Below are positions 39,793 through 48,099 of a stretch of 64,000 bases of DNA, piece after piece. The position numbers and the translations under genes were made by a program. Below the pieces are notes generated by a model. It saw only the letters and a list, made by a program, of their open reading frames with translations, made no database searches and was not told the DNA's origin. How positions within the stretch are numbered: the stretch's first letter is position 1; every line of letters begins with the position of its first letter. The stretch lies in contig NZ_FXXB01000005.1 in the NCBI RefSeq assembly GCF_900184245.1, forward strand, positions 124,001 through 188,000. Reading direction: 5' to 3'. The DNA is from Brachybacterium massiliense. Lineage in GTDB: Bacteria; Actinomycetota; Actinomycetes; Actinomycetales; Dermabacteraceae.

Positions 39793-41426
39793 TGCTCGAG
39801 GCGGCGCACCGCGCCTGGGATCTGCTCCACGCGGAGCACGCCCGCGATGCCGCCCGCCTGGTCGAGGAGTTCCGTACGGCACAGGCCCCCTCCTCGCACC
39901 GCTTCCACCTGTTGCGCGCAGGCCTGCACGCCGCGCTGCTCAGCGCCGATCCTGCACGGATCGAGCGCGCGCTCACCCCGATCGTCTCCCTGCTGCACCG
40001 CCAGGGCTTCGCCTCCCAGGCCGCGGCGACGGTGTCCGTCCTGCTCGAGCGGTGGCCCTCGGAACGCGGTGCGCCGAGTACGGCGCGCGAGGCGCTCAGC
40101 CGCTCCGGCGTCGGCCGCCGCCGTGGCCGCACCCCGGAGGCGCCCCCGGAGATGCTCGTGGTGGTGCGAGCCTTGGAATGGCCCGCGCTCGCCGCCCCGC
40201 GCCGTGCCGTCACCGATCCGCGGCGCGATGCCGCGCGGCTGAGGGCCGCGCTGAGCGCACTGCCCGCAGTGCGCGAGCAGCTGCTGGTGGATCCGGAGCG
40301 CGAGCTGCGGGTGCGCCTCGCGCAGGCGCTCGAGGGCGCCGGTGATCCTGCCGCGGCGACCACCGCGGCGCTGGACCTGCTCGAGCTCGTCGAGGAGCAG
40401 CAGACCGAGTCCGAGCAGCCCCCCATGGACCCCCTGCGCAGCGTGATCGCGGCACATGCGGTGCTGGCCCGCACCCTCTTCCGCGAACGGCCGCTCCCGG
40501 CCGTGCACCATGCACTGGAGGCACTGGAGTCGCTGCATGACGTCGAGGATCCGCCGCTGCGGATCGGCCTGATCACCTCCCTGCTGGAGGCCCTGATGGC
40601 CGCCGGCGCCACCTCCCAGGCTTCCTTCACAGCGGGCCGGCTGGCCTCCCTCCAGCGCACCCTGGGCCGGGACTCGCTGCGGATCGCGCCGTTGCTGGCG
40701 GTGGCCGCGCAGCGCGTGCAGGCCGAGCGCTATGACGCCGCCCAGGTGCCGCTCGAGCAGGCCCGCGCCATCGCCCGGGAACAACGGGATCACCATGCGC
40801 TGCTGGAGGCCTCGCGCCTGGCAGCGAGCATCCACGAGCGGCGCGGCGACCACGCCTCCTCACTGGTCGAGCTGCGCCAGATGGCCTCCCACGCCCGCTG
40901 GCTGGCCGACGACCTCGAGACCCCCACCTCCGCCCAGGGCGAGCTGATCCGCACCGAGCTCGAGGCGAACGCACTGATGATGCGCCGTGCGCTGGATCTC
41001 GGGCGGCTCGACCCGGTGGTCGCGGCCGTGCGCGCGATCGAGCGCCGCACTCGCGAAGGGGGCGGGGGAGCGCCGCTGCCGGCCGAGTTCCTGTGGGACC
41101 ACCGGGTCGATGCGCGGGTGGGACTGTTCCTCGCCACCGGCGATGCCCACGCGCGGGAGGTGCCGGGGGTCTCGGCCGAGGACTGCGAGCTGCGCCGCCG
41201 CGAGGCGATGCAGGCGATCGACGAGATGCCCGCCGGCCACGACCAGCGCGCCCGCTACTGGGCCACCTACCTCGATGACCGCCACGCCCACCTGCTCGCG
41301 GCCCGCGGCGAGACGGGGCGGGCGAAGAAGGCTGCCCGGCGCGCCCACGAGGGCTGGCAGCGCCTGGGGATGGAAGAGGACGCCGCACGGGTCGCGGCCC
41401 TGCAGGCGGCGCTCAAGGGCGCCTGA
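39663..41426 (+). CDS. Alpha-helical repeat protein of unknown function
   Basis: A 587-residue protein dominated by Ala, Leu, Arg and Glu, predicted to be nearly all helix. It has repeated segments such as AAHRAWDLLHAEHARDAARLVEEF, QAEQYDAAQ-type motifs and RARYWATYLDDRHAHLLAARGETGRAKKAARRAHEGW. These resemble tetratricopeptide-like repeats without a strict consensus. No enzymatic motif, signal peptide or membrane helix is visible, so a cytoplasmic scaffold role is possible. The N-terminal peptide is shared with the divergent gene because of the inverted repeat. It is not co-transcribed with the decarboxylase, which is convergent. Confidence 0.6.
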   Translation: MITPGASSLPGPDSDMVGHDLPDLGRLRAALRPAELPLPHPRSVLEAAHRAWDLLHAEHARDAARLVEEFRTAQAPSSHRFHLLRAGLHAALLSADPARIERALTPIVSLLHRQGFASQAAATVSVLLERWPSERGAPSTAREALSRSGVGRRRGRTPEAPPEMLVVVRALEWPALAAPRRAVTDPRRDAARLRAALSALPAVREQLLVDPERELRVRLAQALEGAGDPAAATTAALDLLELVEEQQTESEQPPMDPLRSVIAAHAVLARTLFRERPLPAVHHALEALESLHDVEDPPLRIGLITSLLEALMAAGATSQASFTAGRLASLQRTLGRDSLRIAPLLAVAAQRVQAERYDAAQVPLEQARAIAREQRDHHALLEASRLAASIHERRGDHASSLVELRQMASHARWLADDLETPTSAQGELIRTELEANALMMRRALDLGRLDPVVAAVRAIERRTREGGGGAPLPAEFLWDHRVDARVGLFLATGDAHAREVPGVSAEDCELRRREAMQAIDEMPAGHDQRARYWATYLDDRHAHLLAARGETGRAKKAARRAHEGWQRLGMEEDAARVAALQAALKGA

Positions 41427-41482
41427 GCGCAGGTCACCGCTCGGAGCGCCGGGTGCGCGGCTCGCGCGCGGCCCCACGGCTC

Positions 41483-42956
41483 TCAGCTGCCGTCGGCCGC
41501 CCGCATCGTGGTGCGCAGCACCTTGATGACTGCCTCCGGATCCGTCCCCGGGTTCACGAAGGCGAGCCGCAGTGCGATCTCGCCCCGGAACGCGGTGGGC
41601 ACGCACAGCAGAGTCCCCTCCTTCGCCAACCGCTGCGACCAGCGGCGATAGGCGGCCGGGGCCCAGCCGGGCCGACGGAACACCACCACCGACAGCTCGG
41701 GCTCGGCCAGCAGCTCCAGGTGCTCGGTCTCCTCGATCGCGCGCGCCACCGTGCGGGAGGAGGCCAGGCAGCGCTCCACGGCCGCGGTGTAGGAGGCGGT
41801 GCCGTGCGTGGCCAGCGAGTACCACAGCGGCAGGCCACGGGTACGTCGCGAGAGGTGCGCGGCCAGGTCCGAGGGGTTCGACTCCCCGCGGTCGATCGAG
41901 TCGAGATAGGCGGCGTGCTGGGAGTGCGCGGCAGCGGCCGGGCGCGGGTCCCGGTACAGCAGTGCGCAGCAGTCGTACGGCGCGAACAGCCACTTGTGCG
42001 GGTCCACGATGAAGGAGTCGGCCTGCTCGATGCCGGTGAAGCGCTCCCGCACGCTCGGGGCGGCCAGCGCCGCGCCGCCGTAGGCGCCGTCCACGTGCAC
42101 CCAGGCCCCGTGACGGTGCGCGGCCTCGACCACCGAGGCCAGATCGTCCACGATCCCCGCGTTGGTGGTGCCCGCGGAGGCGACCACCGCGCAGATCCGG
42201 TCATCGGCGGCGAGCACCTCCTCGAGCGCCTCCCCGGTGAGATGGCCGCGATCATCCACGGGCACGCTCACCACGTCCATGTCCAGCAGGCGTGCGGCCG
42301 AGGAGATCGAGGAGTGCGCGGTCGAGGCGCAGGCCAGAGCCCAGCCGCCCTCGGGCCGGCGCCCGCGCCGCTGCAGCGCGTGCTCCCGGGCGGTGGCCAG
42401 CGCCGAGAGGTTCCCGTGGGTGCCTCCGGCCACGAACACGCCCGCGGACTCCTCCGGCCAGCCCAGCAGGTCCGCGAGCCAGCGCAGCACCTGGTTCTCG
42501 GCGAAGATCGCGCCCGCGCCGTTCTCCCAGATCCCGCCGAACACGTTCGCGGCCGAGACCACGGTGTCGAAGGCGACCGCGGCCCGGGTGGGCGCGGCGG
42601 GGATGTAGGCGAGGTTCATCGGATCCTCGGCCGAGCGCGTCGCCGGCAGCAGCACCTGGTCGAACAGCTCCATCGCGCGTGCCGCGCCGATGCCGTCCGC
42701 GGTGATCGTCTCGCCCACATCCGCCTGCAGCTCCGCGGCGCTGCGCGCGGTGGTCTTGGGATCGGTGGCGACCGTGGTGTGGGAGGCGGCCCAGTGCAGC
42801 GCGATGCTCACCGCCTCGCTCTCATCGCCCCAGATCGGGGAGGGCGGCCGGTGGCGTTGCAGGGCCTCCGAGGCGTCGGAGAAGGCGCTGCGCTCCGCCG
42901 AGGCGGTCGCGGCATCCGGGAGGGCGGGGGCGCTGTGGTCGGGTCACGTCCAGCAT
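41483..42956 (-). CDS. Group II PLP-dependent decarboxylase, 5' frameshift
   Basis: A PLP enzyme of the aromatic amino acid / diaminobutyrate / glutamate decarboxylase group. The cofactor Lys is in DSFIVDPHKWLF. The AGTTNAG, HVDGAYGG and NLAYIPAAPTRAA segments are conserved. As sequenced, the first usable start in frame is the GTG at 42811 (442 residues), which lacks the N-terminal part. The frame is open upstream of it (LPDAATASAERSAFSDASEALQ) to a stop near 42945 without a start codon. Removing one base from the GGG at 42941-42943 joins it to an ATG at 42956 and gives 490 residues, the usual family length. The exact amino acid substrate is uncertain. Confidence 0.78.
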
Positions 42957-43042
42957 GGTCGCATGCGGGCGGCCGACGGGGACCCCTGACAGCTCGGCCC
43001 CGCCTGCCGTACCGTGGAGGCAGAGGCCGGAAGGAGCCCGAG

Positions 43043-43368
43043 ATGAGCCCCGAGTACGAGGAGCACGTCTACGGCCCCGAGGAGCGGATCGCCGTGCGCG
43101 ACAATGCCGCGGCGGACCGCTACGAGGCGGTGCGCGGTGGGGACGTGGTGGGCATCCTCCTGTACGAGCGCAGCGCCGGCGCATCGAGCTGATCCACACC
43201 GTCACCGATCCCGCTCACCGCGGCGAGGGAGTGGCCTCGGTGCTGGTGCGCACCGTGCTGGCAGAGGCCCGCGCGATCGAGCTGCCGGTGCTGGTGATCT
43301 GCCCGTTCATCGAGAGCTGGCTGCATCGCCACCCCGAGCAGTCCGTCGGAGTCGTGGCCGAGGATTGA
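43043..43368 (+). pseudogene. GNAT-type acetyltransferase (YjdJ-like), frameshifted
   Basis: The ATG at 43043 follows AAGGAG and opens PEYEEHVYGPEERIAVRDN...GGDVVGILLYERSAG, then stops early at 43190-43192. The matching second half, RRIELIHTVTDPAHRGEGVASVLVRTVL...CPFIESWLHRHPEQ, is in another frame up to 43368. Adding one base near 43170-43176 restores a 108-residue protein with the acetyl-CoA loop RGEGVA and the CPF...W...HP ending of small YjdJ-like acetyltransferases. It is either a real pseudogene or a sequencing error. Its promoter region is shared with the divergent decarboxylase. Confidence 0.72.
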
Positions 43369-43403
43369 GCGCCGCGGGCGGCCCGCTCCGCACGTATCAG
43401 GAG

Positions 43404-43409
43404 TAGCGT
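43404..43409 (+). promoter_or_regulatory. -10 box TAGCGT, leaderless start
   Basis: TAGCGT ends 6 nt before the ATG at 43416, so the DinB-like gene is probably transcribed without a leader. Confidence 0.5.
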
Positions 43410-43415
43410 TCGAGC

Positions 43416-43925
43416 ATGGACTCCCTCGACGTGCTCCGAGACCTCGCCTCCCGCCCCCGTCACGCGGCCGCAGCCCTGCGCGGGCGCCTCGATCCCAGCA
43501 TCCTCAACGCCCGCCCCGGCGGGCACGACAACTCCGTGGCCTGGCTGCTGTGGCACTCCGGCCGCGAGATCGACGTGCAGCTCGCCGACCTCTCCGGTGA
43601 CGAGCAGGTGTGGACCTCGCAGGGCTTCGACCAGCGCTTCGACCTCGGTGAGCTCGGCGACTCGGTGGGCTACGGGCACAGCCCCGCCGGGGCCCGCCGC
43701 ATCATCATCGAGGACGGCCCGGACCTGCTGGACTACGTCGACGCCGCGCTCGCCGCGCTCGAGGGCTACCTGGGCACTCTCCCCCCCGCCGATCTCGACG
43801 ACGTGATCGACGAGCAGTGGGACCCGCCCGTCACCCGCGGCGTGCGCCTGATCAGCATCGCCGATGACGCCATCCAGCACCTCGCCCAGGGCGCCTACGT
43901 GCTCGGGATGCCGCAGCGCGGATGA
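43416..43925 (+). CDS. DinB / mycothiol-dependent-enzyme-like protein
   Basis: A 169-residue four-helix-bundle protein of the DinB/YfiT/MDMPI superfamily. It has a His in WLLWHSGREID near residue 46 and another in DAIQHLAQGAYVLG near residue 157, the usual metal-ligand positions. Members include thiol-dependent S-transferases and metal-dependent hydrolases that use mycothiol or bacillithiol. Actinobacteria use mycothiol, so a mycothiol-linked detoxification role is plausible. It lies about 100 bp before dnaB but has its own promoter. Confidence 0.75.
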   Translation: MDSLDVLRDLASRPRHAAAALRGRLDPSILNARPGGHDNSVAWLLWHSGREIDVQLADLSGDEQVWTSQGFDQRFDLGELGDSVGYGHSPAGARRIIIEDGPDLLDYVDAALAALEGYLGTLPPADLDDVIDEQWDPPVTRGVRLISIADDAIQHLAQGAYVLGMPQRG

Positions 43926-44013
43926 GCGCGGCGCAGCGGGCGCGACGCTCCCTCCCCACCGGGCCCGCGCCCACCGCCGCGAAGATCACGTCCCGACGGT
44001 CAGGCGGGGTTCC

Positions 44014-44019
44014 TACACT
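44014..44019 (+). promoter_or_regulatory. -10 box TACACT, leaderless dnaB start
   Basis: TACACT lies 6 nt upstream of the GTG at 44026. No ribosome site is present, so dnaB is read as a leaderless message. Confidence 0.55.
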
Positions 44020-44025
44020 GGCCCG

Positions 44026-45408
44026 GTGACATCCACCGAAGCCTTCGACGCCGGACCCGACCGCGGCCTGGAGCGCACCCCTCCCCAGGACCTCCCCGCC
44101 GAGCGGGGCGTGCTCGGCGGCATGATGCTGTCCAAGGACGCGATCGCGGACGTCGTCGAGACGGTCCGCGGCAACGACTTCTACCGCCCCGCCCACGAGA
44201 TGATCTTCGAGGCGATCATCGACCTGTACGGGCGCGGCGAACCGGCGGACCTCGTCACCGTCTCCGATGAGCTGACCAAGCGCGGCGAGCTGGCCCGGGT
44301 GGGCGGCGGCGCCTACCTCGCGGACCTCATCGACATGGTCCCCACCGCCGCGAACGCCGGCTACTACGCCGAGATCGTGGTCGAGCGCGCCCAGCTGCGT
44401 CGCCTGGTCGAGGCCGGCACCCGCATCGTCCAGCTCGGTTTCGCGGCCGACGGCGGCGAGGTGGACGAGGTCATCAACGAGGCGCAGGCGCAGATCTACG
44501 CGGTCACCGAGCGCGGCCAGAGCGAGGACTTCCTGCCGCTGGGCGAGGTGATCGACGAGACCCTGAACACGATCGAGGCCACCCAGAACCGCGGCGGCCA
44601 GGTCACGGGCGTGCCCACCGGCTTCGCCGAGCTCGATGAGCTGACCCAGGGCCTGCACGGCGGCCAGATGATCATCTTCGCCGGCCGTCCCGCCATGGGT
44701 AAGACCACGCTCGGCATGGACGTGCTGCGCTCCGCCTCGATCCACAACGGCCAGACCTCGGTGATCTTCTCCCTGGAGATGGACAAGACCGAGATCACGA
44801 TGCGTCTGCTCTCGGCCGAGGCGCAGGTGCCGATGAACCGCATGCGTGACGGGTCGATGGACGATCGCGACTGGCAGGCGATGGCCCGTGCGATGAGCCG
44901 TATCGCCGATGCGCCGCTGTTCATGGACGACTCGGCGAACATGTCGCTGATGGAGATCCGGGCGAAGTGCCGCCGGCTGAAGCAGAAGCACGATCTCAAG
45001 CTCGTGGTCATCGACTACCTGCAGCTGATGAGCTCGGGCAAGAAGGTCGAGTCCCGTCAGCAGGAGGTTTCGGAGTTCTCCCGTGCCCTGAAGCTGCTGG
45101 CCAAGGAGATCGACTGCCCGGTCATCGCGATCTCGCAGCTGAACCGAGGCAGCGAGCAGCGCACGGACAAGACCCCGATGATGAGCGACCTGCGCGAGTC
45201 CGGCTCGATCGAGCAGGATGCCGATGTCATCCTCCTGATCCACCGCGAGGACTACTACGAGAAGGAGTCCGCGCGCGCCGGCGAGGCGGACCTCATCGTG
45301 GCCAAGCATCGAAACGGCGCCACCAAGACGATCCCGGTCGCCTTCGAGGGCCACTACTCGCGCTTCAAGGACATGGCCCACTCCGGAGGCGGCGGCTTCA
45401 GCGGCTGA
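44026..45408 (+). CDS. dnaB: Replicative DNA helicase
   Basis: A 460-residue hexameric helicase that unwinds DNA at the replication fork. The N-terminal domain (about residues 20-120) begins PPQDLPAERGVLGGMML. The RecA-like motor has Walker A (GRPAMGKTT, about residue 220), a Glu switch region (FSLEMDK), Walker B (LVVIDYLQLM, about 325) and the arginine-finger region RESGSIEQDADVILLIHR. No intein or insertion is present. The GTG start matches the leaderless promoter and gives the expected length. Gene order around it is not the typical rpsF-ssb-rpsR-rplI-dnaB cluster, so the region may be partly rearranged. Confidence 0.96.
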   Translation: MTSTEAFDAGPDRGLERTPPQDLPAERGVLGGMMLSKDAIADVVETVRGNDFYRPAHEMIFEAIIDLYGRGEPADLVTVSDELTKRGELARVGGGAYLADLIDMVPTAANAGYYAEIVVERAQLRRLVEAGTRIVQLGFAADGGEVDEVINEAQAQIYAVTERGQSEDFLPLGEVIDETLNTIEATQNRGGQVTGVPTGFAELDELTQGLHGGQMIIFAGRPAMGKTTLGMDVLRSASIHNGQTSVIFSLEMDKTEITMRLLSAEAQVPMNRMRDGSMDDRDWQAMARAMSRIADAPLFMDDSANMSLMEIRAKCRRLKQKHDLKLVVIDYLQLMSSGKKVESRQQEVSEFSRALKLLAKEIDCPVIAISQLNRGSEQRTDKTPMMSDLRESGSIEQDADVILLIHREDYYEKESARAGEADLIVAKHRNGATKTIPVAFEGHYSRFKDMAHSGGGGFSG

Positions 45409-45431
45409 GGCGGTCGACTCGCCGCGCCCGG

Positions 45432-46214
45432 TCAGGCGTCGGCGAACGGTTCGCCCGCTACGTGTTCGGCGAGCAGCGACTCGGCCTCCGTGAGATCGCT
45501 CCGCGTGACCGGAGCGTCGAGCAGCGGATGCATGCCGCCGCGCCAGAGGCGGACGCCGCCCGTGCGCCACACCATGAGCCCCGGTGCGGACAGCGGGGCC
45601 GACGAGTGGACGAGGTGGGCGCGCCGGGCCCGCAGAGTGCCCTCCTCCGGATCTCGCAGGGGCGGCATTTCAAGGGCTCGAAGCATCGAGTCTCCTGCCG
45701 ATCCGCGATGGTCGCGCACATGCCACGAGCGTTGGCGCAGGTCTTCGGCGAGGCCGGGCAGCTCGGGCCCGGGCAGGGCGAGCACCTCGCCGTCGCGGAG
45801 CTGCGGCGCGGCGCCCGGCCCGAACGCCCGGGCGGTCAGCTCGGCGAGGCCGGCGGTCACAGCGCCGAGCGGGCCGACCGGCGGCTCGTCGAGCCATCGC
45901 AGCTCCTCCCCGGGTGCGATCGCGGCGCGGGCGAGCACCTGGTCCTGACCGTCGACGCCGGTCATCTCGAACCAGGCCTCGGCGGTGTCGGTGCTGCTTG
46001 CCCTGCCGAAGAACATCGATGGTGCCTGGGCCTCCGACGGATCGTCGTCCGGCCAGCGGGTGAACCACCTCGAGCCGTCCCCGACCCAGCGGCGCAGCAC
46101 GGCGCCCAGCTCCCCCTCGTGGCAAATGCCGAGGACGGCCGCGCCGGGGCGCAGCAACCCGGCGGGCGCGTCCGAGGCCGAGGGCCAGGGCTCCCAGACA
46201 CCTTTCGCGTTCAT
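45432..46214 (-). CDS. Hypothetical protein downstream of a toxin remnant
   Basis: A 260-residue, probably cytoplasmic protein with many Trp and acidic residues (GVWEPWPSASD, SRWFTRWPDDDPSEAQ, AWFEMTGVDGQDQV). It has no recognised domain, signal peptide or membrane helix. GGGAGG precedes its ATG by five bases. It is convergent with dnaB. On its own strand it directly follows, by 21 bp, a short frame resembling the C-terminus of a polymorphic toxin, the position where an immunity gene is normally found. This positional argument is the only basis for a possible immunity role. Confidence 0.5.
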   Translation of the reverse strand: MNAKGVWEPWPSASDAPAGLLRPGAAVLGICHEGELGAVLRRWVGDGSRWFTRWPDDDPSEAQAPSMFFGRASSTDTAEAWFEMTGVDGQDQVLARAAIAPGEELRWLDEPPVGPLGAVTAGLAELTARAFGPGAAPQLRDGEVLALPGPELPGLAEDLRQRSWHVRDHRGSAGDSMLRALEMPPLRDPEEGTLRARRAHLVHSSAPLSAPGLMVWRTGGVRLWRGGMHPLLDAPVTRSDLTEAESLLAEHVAGEPFADA

Positions 46215-46235
46215 TGAGCCTCCCTGAAATAACCC

Positions 46236-46394
46236 TCAGTCGATCTTCGCAATCATGCCGTCAGCGTATAGAGATGCGACACGCTTTCCTTTGGTGTCCT
46301 TAAGTTTCCAAGCGCGATCTCCATGCCCGGCCGTGTCCTTATCGATCGACCAGGCTTGCCCGCGGCTCTCTTTGTAGCCGGTCTTTGTCTTCAC
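46236..46394 (-). pseudogene. C-terminal remnant of a polymorphic toxin-like domain
   Basis: A 52-codon frame (from GTG 46394, stop at 46236) of lower GC than its neighbours. It reads TGYKESRGQAWSIDKDTAG, then HGDRAWKLKDTKGKRV and ASLYADGMIAKID. The D-T-A-G-H-G...AWKL...Y-DADG pattern resembles the ends of NTox21-type toxin domains carried by contact-dependent or Rhs-like toxins. The rest of the toxin is missing, cut at the ISL3 element end. The match is by eye and tentative. Confidence 0.4.
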
Positions 46395-46397
46395 CGG

Positions 46398-46417
46398 AAA
46401 TGCGGCTCATCGCATTT
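46398..46417. repeat. Short inverted repeat at the ISL3 end
   Basis: AAATGCG and CGCATTT flank GCTCAT and overlap the transposase stop codon. It probably belongs to the terminal region of the insertion sequence. The outer terminal repeat and target duplication could not be defined. Confidence 0.4.
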
Positions 46418-46750
46418 GAGGGTGTAGCCAGGGTCTGAAGCCGCCTGATTCGAGGAGGCTGCGGGCGATGTAGTTGGTGAGATTCCGGAAGCCGAGGGCC
46501 GAACCGCGGAGTTGCTCAAGCCGGCCGTTGATCGCCTCGGTGGGCCCGTTGCTGGTGCCTGGGCGATCGAAGAACGCCAAAATGTCGTCAGCGCGTCCGG
46601 TCAGCGTCCGGCCGAGCTTTCCCAGCTCGACGAGGTTGTCTGGGACCTTCGCTCTGAGGGCCGCGATGACCTTCTCCATCATCATTCTGGCTCTGGTCCG
46701 GTCGGGTTCTCGATAGGCAGCGATCATGGCCTGGTAGATCTCCCAGGTCG
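46407..46750 (-). mobile_element. ISL3-family transposase, 3' fragment
   Basis: The last about 115 codons of an ISL3-type transposase (TWEIYQAMIAAYREPDRTRAR, then LGRTLTGRADDILAFFDRPG, TSNGPTEAINGRLEQLRG and SALGFRNLTNYIARSLLES, ending HPQMR). This C-terminus contains the conserved GPTEAINGRLE segment with the last catalytic Glu. The 5' two thirds and the other terminus are absent. The fragment begins abruptly at about 46750 where it joins the symporter remnant. It cannot transpose by itself. Confidence 0.85.
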
Positions 46751-46751
46751 C

Positions 46752-46991
46752 GCGGTCATCCTGATCGCCTTCTCCCCGGTGGTCTCGGGCTCGGAGACCG
46801 CGATGATCCCGGGTGTGGACTTCGCCTGGTTCCCGCTGTCGAACCCGGCGATCATCTCGGTGCCGCTGGGCTTCTTCCTCGGCTGGCTCGGCTCGGTCAC
46901 CTCCCCGGAGACCAACGAGCTCAAGCAGGCCGAGATGGAGGTGCGCTCCATGACCGGGGCCGGCTCCGAGAAGGCCACCGTCAACCACTGA
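46752..46991 (+). pseudogene. 3' remnant of a solute:sodium symporter (ActP/MctC-like)
   Basis: The final 79 codons of a sodium:solute symporter: AVILIAFSPVVSGSETAMIP, then GVDFAWFPLSNPAIISVPLG and FFLGWLGSVTSPE, ending ATVNH. These are the last helix and cytoplasmic tail of acetate/monocarboxylate permeases. It starts mid-protein at the junction with the ISL3 fragment. The rest of the gene is not in the window. This points to a deletion or misjoin mediated by the insertion sequence. Confidence 0.8.
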
Positions 46992-47043
46992 GCAGACGGC
47001 CCACCCCGGCCGGCGGCGTGCTGCCCGGTGGCGGCCGCCCGAG

Positions 47044-47099
47044 GTTCTGCGCCCTGAGGACCGATCCGGACACCGACACCGGTCCTCAGGGCGCAGAAC
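47044..47099. terminator. Perfect 20-bp-stem terminator hairpin
   Basis: A perfect 20-bp inverted repeat (arms 47044-47063 and 47080-47099, starting GTTCTGCGCC) with a 16-nt loop. It lies between the end of the symporter remnant and the convergent gene at 47124, and could stop transcription from both sides. Its survival suggests the downstream side of the scar is original. Confidence 0.85.
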
Positions 47100-47123
47100 T
47101 TCCTCTACCGGTGCCCGCCCGGC

Positions 47124-48053
47124 TCAGGCCAGGCGCAGCCCTGACTCGGCCCGCACCGCCCGGTCGTGCAGGTCGATGATCTGCTGCTCCACGGCCGACG
47201 GCGCCGGGCCCGTGCTCGCGAGCAGTCGGCACACCGCCACCTCCGAGGAGGCCTTCCGGTAGCGCTCCACCCAGGCGCGGTGCACCTCGTCCGCTGCGGT
47301 GCGGGTGCCGAGGTCCTCGAAGCGGTCCACCTCGATCCGCCACGGCTTCGGAGTCAGGCGCGCCCGGTAGGTGTCATGGACCCGGCACAGGATCATGTAC
47401 AGCTCATCGCTGTGCACCTGCCCCATCAGCTCGCGCGCCCGCTGGCTCGCGGGACCGGCCCCGGTGCCTGTGATGATCAGGCGGAAGCCGTTGCGCGTGC
47501 GGTAGGTGCGCACCCCGAGTTCCGGGTGGCGGGCGGTGAAGTCGTCGATCAGGGCGAGGGTGCGGGCATGGTGCTCGCCGCGTCGTCCCGGGGAGCGCAG
47601 ACCGAAGGCATCCGGGTCCCGTTCCTGCTCGCCGAGCTCCGCGCCGCGGCCGCCGCCGAACAGACGCGAGAGCAGCCCGCCGCCCGCGGTGACCACATCC
47701 TGCGGTGACGGGGCGACCAGGTCGACATCGCTGATCAGCACCGCATCGGTGTTCAGCACCGCGACTCCGTAGCGGTTGCGGGTGATCGCCGCGACCAGCG
47801 CGCCGTCGGGAGAGCGCACCTCCTCGAGCAGCTCCTCGGGCAGTCGCCGCAGCGGGTAGTACTCCAGCCCGCTGCGGCGCAGCTGCTCGGGACCGCCCGC
47901 CGCGATCAGTCGCTCCATGCGCTGCTCGGCGTCGCGCTGCGCCTCCTGCACGGAGATATCCGAGGCGCCGTGGATCGTCAGCGCGTACTCCTTCGTCTGC
48001 GGGAAGGAGACGGTGCGGCGAACGGTGGCCCAGTAGCGGGGGAGCGGCTGCAT
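47124..48053 (-). CDS. Conserved hypothetical protein
   Basis: A 309-residue cytoplasmic protein. The N-terminal half has KEYALTIHGASDISVQEAQRDAEQRMERLI. A Gly/Arg-rich linker lies near residues 125-150. The C-terminal half contains GVRTYRTRNGFRLIITG, SDELYMILCRVHDTYRARLTPKPWRIE. The pattern R-x-Y-R-T-R-N-G-x-R-x-x-x-T with ARLTPKPWR is shared by uncharacterised proteins in several phyla that are sometimes compared to primase-like folds, but I cannot assign a function. A TACGGT box 6 nt before the ATG suggests a leaderless gene. Confidence 0.6.
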   Translation of the reverse strand: MQPLPRYWATVRRTVSFPQTKEYALTIHGASDISVQEAQRDAEQRMERLIAAGGPEQLRRSGLEYYPLRRLPEELLEEVRSPDGALVAAITRNRYGVAVLNTDAVLISDVDLVAPSPQDVVTAGGGLLSRLFGGGRGAELGEQERDPDAFGLRSPGRRGEHHARTLALIDDFTARHPELGVRTYRTRNGFRLIITGTGAGPASQRARELMGQVHSDELYMILCRVHDTYRARLTPKPWRIEVDRFEDLGTRTAADEVHRAWVERYRKASSEVAVCRLLASTGPAPSAVEQQIIDLHDRAVRAESGLRLA

Positions 48054-48059
48054 GCACCG

Positions 48060-48065
48060 ACCGTA
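48060..48065 (-). promoter_or_regulatory. -10 box TACGGT, leaderless start
   Basis: On the minus strand TACGGT is 6 nt before the ATG at 48053. The divergent YetF-like gene has GACACT (48087-48092) 7 nt before its own ATG, so both genes of this pair look leaderless. Confidence 0.45.
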
Positions 48066-48099
48066 GCCTGCCCGCCTTCCGTGCGAGACACTGGGACGT

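Noticed and set aside
41453-43192. A long plus-strand frame opposite the decarboxylase that ends in the acetyltransferase start
   Set aside because: Most of it is antisense to the decarboxylase. Only the final part from 43043 has a ribosome site and family resemblance.
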